DNA of 64,000 nt from WSZJ01 sp964590435. GTDB lineage: Bacteria > Planctomycetota > MHYJ01 > WSZJ01. Made by a program: the position numbers and the translations under genes. Each line of letters starts with the position of its first letter. The first letter of the stretch is position 1. Under the pieces are notes generated by a model. The model was not told the origin of the DNA. It did not search any database and was given only the letters and a program-made list of their open reading frames with translations. Positions 57,350 through 64,000 of the stretch are shown one piece after another. Location of the stretch: positions 10,102 to 74,101 of the forward strand of contig CAZPWT010000073.1 of NCBI GenBank assembly GCA_964590435.1. Reading direction: 5' to 3'.

Positions 57350-58144
57350 CTACTTCCCTTCGGCGGCCTTCTTCTTCTCCCACGCCGCCTTCGCCGCCGC
57401 CAGTTCCTTCTTGAACGCCTCCACCTCGTCGGCCGGCGTCTCGTTCTTCGTCCACGTCACCTTGTGCTCGCCCGCCATCCCCTCGATCGCCTTCTTCGCC
57501 TCCGGCTTCTCGTCCATCGCGTCCAGCAGCAGCTTCTCGTCCAGCACCAGCGCCGCCACGCGCCCTTCCGTCTTCGAGAACTTCTCGGACGCCGTAATCG
57601 CCCCGGGCACCTTCACGCCGCTCGACAGCCTGAATCCCTTCATCTCCTCCTTCATCTTCGCCTTCATTTCCTCCTCGAACTTCTTCGCCTCCTCCGTCTT
57701 CGGCTCCTCGTTCGCGCCCTTGTTCGCCTGGTCCTTCACCGCGTCGTCCATCATCGAGTCCTTCACCACCAGCGTCCCGCCGTCCCCGTTCTTCGTGTAC
57801 ACGAACGACAGCATGTCCTTCGTCTCCCCGCCCTTCTTGTCGAGCAGCTTCACCTTCGAGATGTCCTCGAAATACGCCGTGATCGTGATCTTGTGCCAGC
57901 CGTTCTCCGTCACTTCCTTCGGCTCGCCCCACGCCACGATCCCCTCGGCGGACTCTTCCATCTCCTTGATCGAGTTCATCTTGAGCCCGGAGTCCTTCTC
58001 CCCCTCCTTGATCTTCGCGCCGACCGTCCAGACGATCTTGCCGGAACCGTCGGGCATGACGGTCGTCTGCTGGTCGGATTCGAGGCAGCCGGCGAGGAAC
58101 GAGGCCACGGCGGCAAGGCAGAGCATGCGGGCGAGCGATTTCAT
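57350..58144 (-). CDS. Lipoprotein, LppM-like
   Basis: A 264-aa lipoprotein (lipobox LAGC, Cys about residue 20, 'CLESDQQTTVMPDGSGK'). The first half is strand-rich ('KIVWTVGAKIKEGEKDSGLKMNSIKEM', 'WHKITITAYFEDISKVKLL'), as in LppM-type proteins; the second half is highly charged and helical with Lys/Glu-rich coiled-coil segments ('KKFEEEMKAKMKEEMKG', 'AFKKELAAAKAAWEKKKA'). Function unknown. Confidence 0.65.
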   Translation of the reverse strand: MKSLARMLCLAAVASFLAGCLESDQQTTVMPDGSGKIVWTVGAKIKEGEKDSGLKMNSIKEMEESAEGIVAWGEPKEVTENGWHKITITAYFEDISKVKLLDKKGGETKDMLSFVYTKNGDGGTLVVKDSMMDDAVKDQANKGANEEPKTEEAKKFEEEMKAKMKEEMKGFRLSSGVKVPGAITASEKFSKTEGRVAALVLDEKLLLDAMDEKPEAKKAIEGMAGEHKVTWTKNETPADEVEAFKKELAAAKAAWEKKKAAEGK

Positions 58145-58199
58145 GGGGTCTCCCCTATGGGTTGAAGGGGGGAGATTCTAGCGATTCCCGAAAAAGTCG

Positions 58200-59033
58200 C
58201 TACCGCGCGGACCACTTTCCGGTGAAGACCATCCCCGCGATGAGCCCCGCGAGCGCGAGGCGGTAGGCGATGAACCCCCACGAAGTGCGGGTGCGGAAGA
58301 ACCGCAGGAGGGCGCCGATCGCGAGGTAGCCGGAGATGCCGGAGACCGCCGTGGCGACGGCAAGCATGCCGATGTCGGGCTTCGGAAGGACCTTGAGCGC
58401 CGTGTGCAGCTCGAGGACGCCCGCGGCGCCGACGGCGGGGATCGAGAGCAGGAACGAGAGGCGGGCGGCGGCTTCGCGGGTGAGGCCGGAGAAGAGGCCA
58501 CCGGAGAGCGTCGTGCCGGAACGCGAGGAGCCGGGGATGAGGGCGAAGACCTGGAAGAACCCGAGGGTCCACGCGTCGCGCCAGGTCGCCTGCTCCTGGC
58601 CGCGCTGGCGCTTCCCCAGCCATTCGGCGACGCCGAGGATGACGGACCAGGCGGCGAGGGCGGCGGCGATGAGGCGGAGGTCCTTGGTCCAGGGACCCTC
58701 GATGGTCTTCTTGTAGGCGAGGCCGAGGACGACGATGGGAAGAGTGCCGGCGACCATGAAGCCCATGAGGCGGAGGGAGTCGCGGCTCTCGGGGGCGCGC
58801 GGGCGGAGGCAGGCGCGGGCGATGCCGAGGAGATCCTTCGCGAAGAAGGCGAGGACGGCGGCGAGGGTGCCGAGCTGGACGACGGCGACGATGGCGGTGA
58901 CCTGCTCGGGAGTGTAGCGGGCGGAGAGGCCAAGCCAGCGGGTGGCGAACAGGAGGTGAGCGGTGGAAGAGACGGGGATGAACTCGGTGAGGCCCTGGAC
59001 GAGGCCGAGGAGGAGAGCGGCGAGGAGGGACAT
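58200..59033 (-). CDS. uppP: Undecaprenyl-diphosphatase UppP/BacA
   Basis: A 277-aa membrane enzyme that dephosphorylates undecaprenyl diphosphate, recycling the lipid carrier of cell-wall synthesis. The conserved 'LGLVQGLTEFIPVSSTAHL' motif (E at about 17) and 'LIPGSSRSGTTLSGGL' (second catalytic motif, PGSSRSG) are intact. The start at 59033 is preferred because the conserved motif starts there; upstream sequence is the poly-C/G spacer. Its presence implies peptidoglycan or other Und-P-linked glycan synthesis. Confidence 0.94.
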   Translation of the reverse strand: MSLLAALLLGLVQGLTEFIPVSSTAHLLFATRWLGLSARYTPEQVTAIVAVVQLGTLAAVLAFFAKDLLGIARACLRPRAPESRDSLRLMGFMVAGTLPIVVLGLAYKKTIEGPWTKDLRLIAAALAAWSVILGVAEWLGKRQRGQEQATWRDAWTLGFFQVFALIPGSSRSGTTLSGGLFSGLTREAAARLSFLLSIPAVGAAGVLELHTALKVLPKPDIGMLAVATAVSGISGYLAIGALLRFFRTRTSWGFIAYRLALAGLIAGMVFTGKWSAR

Positions 59034-59367
<334 letters not shown>

Positions 59368-62148
59368 CTACTTCTCCCCCAGCCGATAAACCGTCAGGTC
59401 ATCCAGCCCGCAGTCCTTGTTCCACGTCATGATCCCCAGGAAATTCGACTTGTCGATCTGCGGCATCGACACGTCGTCGAACACCTTCTGCCCGTCAAAC
59501 GTCACCGTCAGCCGCTCCTTGAACCTCACCAGCGTCAGCGTGTGCTCCTTCGCCGCCGGGAACTTGATCCCCGGCACGTCGTACAGCACGTGGTCGTAGC
59601 GCCACACCACAACCTCGCATCCCTCGCCGTCAGGGTGGAACACCAGCGTCGTCCCGCTCAGCCCGTCGTTCTGCCCTTCCCCGTCGAGCGAAATCCCGAA
59701 CTTCGGCCGGCTGTCGCCGCCCTGCACGAGCTTCAACTCAATCGCGATGTCCTTCGCGCCCTTGAGCGTCGTGTCCTTCAGCCAGATGCACTGCGCCGGC
59801 GCGTCCTTCTCCTTCCCCGGCGTCACCAGGAACTTCATCCAGCCCATGTTCCGCTTGTCGTCCGTCCCCCACATCGCCTTGTTCGTGACCTTCCAGCCGC
59901 CGCACGGGACCAGGTACTTCTTCTCCGCCCCCAGGCCGTTGAAGTCGTCCTTCCACACCATGTCCGCCTTGCCGGGCTTCCGCCCCGTCAGCATCGGCGT
60001 CTCCTTCGGCTCGTGCGACAGCTCCAGCCCGCCGATCGCCATCCCCTTCCGGTCCGTGATCCGCCCCACGAACCCCATCCCGCCGTCGCCGTTGCGGATC
60101 TTCACGAGGATCCGGTTCCACCCCGCCTTCAGCCGGATGTTCACCCGGTCCTGGTCGAACATCACCCCGTGCCACACGTCGAACTTGTCCGCCAGCTCCC
60201 CGTTCACCCACGCTCCCCACCCGTCGTCGCTCCCCACGAACAGCCACGCATCCGTGTCCGCCGGCACCTTCGCATTCACCAGCCCGTAGCACACGATCCC
60301 GTCCATGTACGGGAACTCGAACTTCACGATCCCGTCGAAGCGGATCTTCGGGTCGAACCACGTCGCCTTCGCCATCGGGTTCGGGTATTCCTTCGCGTAG
60401 TCGATCTCGAATTCCGGAGGGAAGACGTCGAACAGCCCGTTGACCTTCGAGTAGAACGGCCCGGCGCACTTCCACTCCATGACCAGCCCGAGGTCGCGGC
60501 GGATCTGCTCCGCGCCCTTGCCGCCGGTCTTGTCCAGCACCTCCAGCGCCAGCCGCCGCGCCGAGGCCGCGAGGTGGTGCTCCGGGTACTTCATCCAGAG
60601 GTCTTCGCACCGGAGAAGAGCATCGTCGGCATCGCCACGTTCCCACCGCGCCTTCGCGAGGTTCCAAAGGCGGGCGAGTTCGTCTTTCTCCACCTTGCTC
60701 AGGCCTTCGTCATCCTCGATCACCGGCCACCCGAACGACTTCAGGTCCTTCCACACGTCCTTCCCGAACACGTCCGACAGGCACCGGCCGAAGACGCGCG
60801 CCTTCTCGACCGTCTCCGCCGGCGGCATCGGGTGCGCCCGCCAGAGCCGGAACCACTTGCGGTAGAGCGACCAGTCCCAGTTCCCGTCGGCGCCCTTGCC
60901 GTATTTGTCGAGGAAGAACAGCCAGAACCCGCACGACGGGCCGTAGTTCTGGATGCGGAAGTAGTCCTCGTCGCGGCCGAGGAAGTCGCGCTTGAAGGCC
61001 TCGAGGTTGGACTTGAAGAGGTTCTCGCCGTCGGCCTTGTGCCCGAGCGAGCAGGACGCCATCGTGGCGCCGAAGTTCGCGACGCCCTCGATGAACCCCG
61101 TCCAGATCATCGCCGTGTCGAACAGGCAGTGGCACAGCTCGTGGAAGTACAGGAAGTTCGAGACCGTGATGTCCTTCTGCTTCGGGTTCACGCTCCCGAT
61201 CTTGATCGTCTTCCCGCCGCCCACGCCGCCGCCGAAATTCCACAGCTCCTTGAAGAAGATCGTGATGCGCTGCCCGTCGTCGTCGGGCTGCCGCGCGATC
61301 ATGTCCGTGATGAAGATGTACGCGATGTCGAGCTCGAGGATCGACTGCTCCGGCACGCGCGGCACGTAGCCCTTGTCGCCGATGAAGATGAAATGGTGCG
61401 ACTCGCGCGTCACGAGGTCCGTCCAGACGCGGTGGTTCACGGCGTCGTTGAACGCCTTCGTCTCCTCGGGCGACACCATGTCGAGGACTTCCTTCTCCAG
61501 CGCGTCCATCTTCGCCCGCAGGTCCTCCAGCGCCTTCGCGTCCCCCGCCCCTCCCGCGCCGTAGAACGCGTCCTTGCACAGCTCCAGCGCCAGGTGCTTC
61601 TTCCCGCGCTTCTCCGCGTCCGCCGCCGCCTCCGCCCACTTGGCCTTCGGAAGCGTCTTCTTGATCTTCTCCGCCTCCTCCTTGTCCTCCTTCGGCAGCA
61701 GCTCCCGCACGATCCGCGCTTCCAGCTCGCGCAGCTGGTTCTTCTGCCCGTCCGTCCCGCCGCCGCTGTCCTCCATGATCTTCTTGCGGAAGAGCCGCAC
61801 GCCGCGGAGCAGGCCTTTCCCCGCGAGCTGGTCCATCACGTCCCCGTAGTACCGGTGCCGTTCGTCCAGGATCTCCGACGCCACCTGCGCCCGCTCGCCG
61901 TCGTTCTGCGGCCGCGCCGGCGTCGGCCCCATCTTGAGCATCTCTTCGCGCGCCGCCCACTTGTGCGGCTGGTCCACCGCGTTGCGGATGACCTCCTCGA
62001 AGACCGCGAACGCTTCCTGCTTGCGGCCGGTCGCAGCCATCTCGCGGCCTTCGGTCAGCTTTTTGTCGAGGTCTGCGGGGTCGAGGTCGGCGAGGGCGGG
62101 GAGGGACAGGACGGAGAGCAGCGAGACGGTCGCGAAGAGGTGGCGCAT
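59368..62148 (-). CDS. Large secreted zincin / multi-domain protein
   Basis: 926 aa with a signal peptide (MRHLFATVSLLSVLSLPALA). An N-terminal helical region (about 20-230) is followed by a zincin-like region (about 250-490) with 'YFHELCHCLFD' (HELCH). The centre (about 590-700) has a PA14/glycan-binding-like 'DTDAWLFVGSDDGWGAWVNGELADKFDVW' segment. The C-terminal 200 residues resemble a DUF1080-like concanavalin domain ('KDDFNG', 'RLTVTFDGQKVFDDV', terminal 'CGLDDLTVYRLGEK'), as in the protein at 39416. A secreted peptidase or glycan-processing protein is likely; the substrate is unknown. Confidence 0.72.
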   Translation of the reverse strand: MRHLFATVSLLSVLSLPALADLDPADLDKKLTEGREMAATGRKQEAFAVFEEVIRNAVDQPHKWAAREEMLKMGPTPARPQNDGERAQVASEILDERHRYYGDVMDQLAGKGLLRGVRLFRKKIMEDSGGGTDGQKNQLRELEARIVRELLPKEDKEEAEKIKKTLPKAKWAEAAADAEKRGKKHLALELCKDAFYGAGGAGDAKALEDLRAKMDALEKEVLDMVSPEETKAFNDAVNHRVWTDLVTRESHHFIFIGDKGYVPRVPEQSILELDIAYIFITDMIARQPDDDGQRITIFFKELWNFGGGVGGGKTIKIGSVNPKQKDITVSNFLYFHELCHCLFDTAMIWTGFIEGVANFGATMASCSLGHKADGENLFKSNLEAFKRDFLGRDEDYFRIQNYGPSCGFWLFFLDKYGKGADGNWDWSLYRKWFRLWRAHPMPPAETVEKARVFGRCLSDVFGKDVWKDLKSFGWPVIEDDEGLSKVEKDELARLWNLAKARWERGDADDALLRCEDLWMKYPEHHLAASARRLALEVLDKTGGKGAEQIRRDLGLVMEWKCAGPFYSKVNGLFDVFPPEFEIDYAKEYPNPMAKATWFDPKIRFDGIVKFEFPYMDGIVCYGLVNAKVPADTDAWLFVGSDDGWGAWVNGELADKFDVWHGVMFDQDRVNIRLKAGWNRILVKIRNGDGGMGFVGRITDRKGMAIGGLELSHEPKETPMLTGRKPGKADMVWKDDFNGLGAEKKYLVPCGGWKVTNKAMWGTDDKRNMGWMKFLVTPGKEKDAPAQCIWLKDTTLKGAKDIAIELKLVQGGDSRPKFGISLDGEGQNDGLSGTTLVFHPDGEGCEVVVWRYDHVLYDVPGIKFPAAKEHTLTLVRFKERLTVTFDGQKVFDDVSMPQIDKSNFLGIMTWNKDCGLDDLTVYRLGEK

Positions 62149-62367
62149 GGGGAGAAGATTACCTCCGGAGTGCACTTGGCGAAGGAAGAATTGCAGCCGG
62201 CTCCGTTCTCAAGGGCATGGTGGTTTCTAGCGCGGCGCGCCCGGCAATTGGCCAGAACAGGGGCAACCTCCAATTGAGCCGTTGCATCTCACCTGCCGAC
62301 ACGAATCGTGAGACTCTTGGAAGAAGACTGCTGACGAACTTCTGATCCACGCGAGGCACTGAAGAGA

Positions 62368-62610
62368 TCAGTCTCGCTTAGGGGTGTCACGTGGGTTTCG
62401 GAATACGAGAAAGACAATCATGTCGAGAATCAGAAACGGGATGTACGACAATCGTCCGAAAATGGTCCATGCAGATGCATGCTGCCACCAGGAGAAGAGC
62501 AGGATCCCGACTGGAACTACGACGAATGCTGACAAGAGATAGAGGCAGGTCAACCGCCATGGTGGCGCCGGGTCCTCAGTCGTGCGTATCGGCGGATCTG
62601 GATTGCTCAC
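62368..62610 (-). CDS. Small two-helix membrane protein
   Basis: An 80-aa protein with a GTG start (62610; a TTG at 62634 would add eight residues). Two hydrophobic segments ('LYLLSAFVVVPVGILLFSWW' and 'IPFLILDMIVFLVF') are separated by a short polar loop. Surrounding DNA has a visibly lower G+C content than the rest of the window, suggesting recent acquisition or drift. No family recognised. The spacer 62149-62367 upstream of the large zincin gene shows no other feature. Confidence 0.5.
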   Translation of the reverse strand: MSNPDPPIRTTEDPAPPWRLTCLYLLSAFVVVPVGILLFSWWQHASAWTIFGRLSYIPFLILDMIVFLVFRNPRDTPKRD

Positions 62611-62758
62611 AGTCTGCAAACCTCGAATCGGCAATGATCGCCACGGGAATCGACTCGGCGCTCCGGATCGCCCGCCTCATGCTTCGGCCACCTTTGCCCT
62701 CGTTCGCTTGTCCATCCTCAGGCGGACCCAGTCGCGTGACAATGCGGGGATCGCGCGA

Positions 62759-63718
62759 TCACTCTACCCCGTCCGCCCGCGTCACGAGCCCGTCGCCGTT
62801 CGCGTCGCACCTGCCGAACGCGCCGTCCGGCCCGTCGAACTCGTCGCGGGTGACCTTGCCGTCGCCGTTGAGGTCGTAGCGGGTCATGAAGGAATTGGCC
62901 TTCTGGCGGAGGTCGCGGACGCGGGTGAAGTAGCGTTCGAGTTCTTCCTTGCTGACGGTCGGGTCTTCCTTGTCGGGGCGGTAGCCGTTGATTTCGTTCC
63001 AGAGGCGGTCCTTGCCGTCGAACTCCTTGCGGTCGAGTTCGCCGTCGCCGTTGGCGTCCATGCGGCGAAGGACGGACTCGGGGCTGGAGCCCGGGACGCC
63101 GCCCCAATTGCGGAGCTGGGCCTCGATGAGTTCTTCCTTCGAGACGGCGTTGTCGTTGTTGCGGTCGAGGGCGTCGACGTACTCCTTCGAGATTTCCATC
63201 TCGGCCAGCGTGAGCTTCTTGTCGGAGTTGCGGTCGAGCTTGTCGAAGCTCTGCAGGTCCACGGCCTTCTCGTCGCCGCCGGGGTAGAGGTCGATGTACT
63301 TGTACTCCTCCTCGTTCACGAACCCGTCGCGGTTGCGGTCGCAGGCGTCGTGGATGTACGACTCGAGCTCGTTCCGCGACAGGCGCCCGTCGGCGTCCAG
63401 GTCGTGCTCCCCGAAATCGTCCAGCCCGCGGAACGTCTCGCGGCGCTTCGGCGCGTCCATTTCGGCCTTCGCCTTGATCCCCTGCTCGGCCTGGCGGATT
63501 TCGACGGCGGTGACGCGGTTGTCGCCGTCCTGGTCGTAGCGCTTGAAGAATTCGGGGGAAGGGAGCTCGGACTTGGAGATGGCGCCGTCGTCGTTGGAGT
63601 CGTATTTCTTGAGGAAGTTCAGCGCGATTTTCGCGGGGGAATCGCCCTCGGGTTTGGGGTCCTGGGCGAAGGCGGGGGTGGAGAGGGTGAGGAGGAGAAG
63701 GAGGGAGGGGCGGGTCAT
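62759..63718 (-). CDS. Secreted protein with nine EF-hand calcium-binding motifs
   Basis: A 319-aa protein with a signal peptide (MTRPSLLLLLTLSTPAFA). Nine EF-hand loops of type DxDxDGxxxxxE can be read, e.g. DSNDDGAISKSE, DQDGDNRVTAVE, DLDADGRLSRNE, DRNRDGFVNEEE, DRNSDKKLTLAE, DRNNDNAVSKEE, DANGDGELDRKE, DLNGDGKVTRDE and DANGDGLVTRAD. This is a periplasmic or surface calcium-binding protein; EF-hand arrays of this kind are common in planctomycetes. No catalytic domain. The spacer to its right ends at the group II intron. Confidence 0.85.
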   Translation of the reverse strand: MTRPSLLLLLTLSTPAFAQDPKPEGDSPAKIALNFLKKYDSNDDGAISKSELPSPEFFKRYDQDGDNRVTAVEIRQAEQGIKAKAEMDAPKRRETFRGLDDFGEHDLDADGRLSRNELESYIHDACDRNRDGFVNEEEYKYIDLYPGGDEKAVDLQSFDKLDRNSDKKLTLAEMEISKEYVDALDRNNDNAVSKEELIEAQLRNWGGVPGSSPESVLRRMDANGDGELDRKEFDGKDRLWNEINGYRPDKEDPTVSKEELERYFTRVRDLRQKANSFMTRYDLNGDGKVTRDEFDGPDGAFGRCDANGDGLVTRADGVE

Positions 63719-63864
63719 GAACGGCTCCTGTCGGTGGTCGTGGGATCGTGCTCGGTACTTGGTCTGGCCTTATTCGTCTTGATTCTCTTTTATTCGCGAC
63801 CAGGTCGTTCGTTTTTGCGGAGGTACTGGTTTGGCTTCTAAAAAAGAAAGACTTGGTCGGGAGA

Positions 63865-64000
<136 letters not shown>

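Overview
This is a high-GC (roughly two-thirds G+C by eye), densely packed bacterial chromosome segment with about 54 genes, read from raw sequence only. Gene content suggests a diderm environmental bacterium, most likely Planctomycetota or a close relative. The indications are VIT-VWA and MoxR/vWA proteins, many signal-peptide proteins of unknown function, concanavalin/DUF1080-like domains, a SpoIIE phosphatase, an outer-membrane barrel candidate, and a Rieske/cytochrome b/octaheme haem-protein cluster like those of anammox planctomycetes. The phylum is an inference; there is no rRNA gene to confirm it.

Layout. 0-8 kb: a beta-propeller-like secreted protein, a radical-SAM gene of the tetraether-synthase/MJ0619 type interrupted by one in-frame UGA with a SECIS-like hairpin, an overlapping Lgt-like gene, a three-gene RHH/membrane/zinc-ribbon operon, tRNA-Val, an MFS exporter, a TPR-esterase and an O6-alkylguanine-DNA methyltransferase. 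8-24 kb: a CAP-like secreted protein, a LOG-family enzyme, a thioredoxin-like protein, a large hybrid histidine kinase, a fatty-acid oxidation fusion enzyme, a SpoIIE phosphatase, and an ECF sigma/anti-sigma operon. 24-36 kb: a MoxR ATPase - unknown - zincin/vWA cluster with TPR proteins, an ATP-grasp enzyme, a metallopeptidase and a lipoprotein. 36-45 kb: a second ECF sigma/anti-sigma locus with a LamG-like protein and a VIT-VWA protein, a sodium:solute symporter behind a perfect AT-rich palindrome, and three small paralogous DUF6627-like proteins. 45-54 kb: a two-domain ThyX-like protein, an immunity-like protein, a small metallopeptidase, an outer-membrane barrel candidate, the Rieske-cytochrome b-octaheme operon and a deoxyhypusine-synthase-family enzyme. 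54-64 kb: threonine aldolase, UppP, lipoproteins, a large zincin/PA14-like protein, a nine-EF-hand protein, and the 3' end of a group II intron running off the right edge.

Two signals stand out. First, the radical-SAM frame continues for 84 codons past a single UGA, in the same frame, into what reads as the family's conserved C-terminus, and the UGA is followed by a hairpin of bacterial SECIS shape. Second, four intergenic spacers carry long inverted repeats whose arms are degenerate 7-nt tandem repeats; the heptad sequence differs at each locus but the architecture is the same, and a fifth spacer has a solo arm. One arm encodes the C-terminal tail of a protein. These look like a family of structured intergenic elements that I cannot match to a named class, although tandem heptanucleotide repeats are known in cyanobacteria.

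Translational coupling is common: many adjacent minus-strand genes overlap by 4 nt (ATGA or GTGA). Large antisense ORFs are an artefact of the high GC content and were left out.
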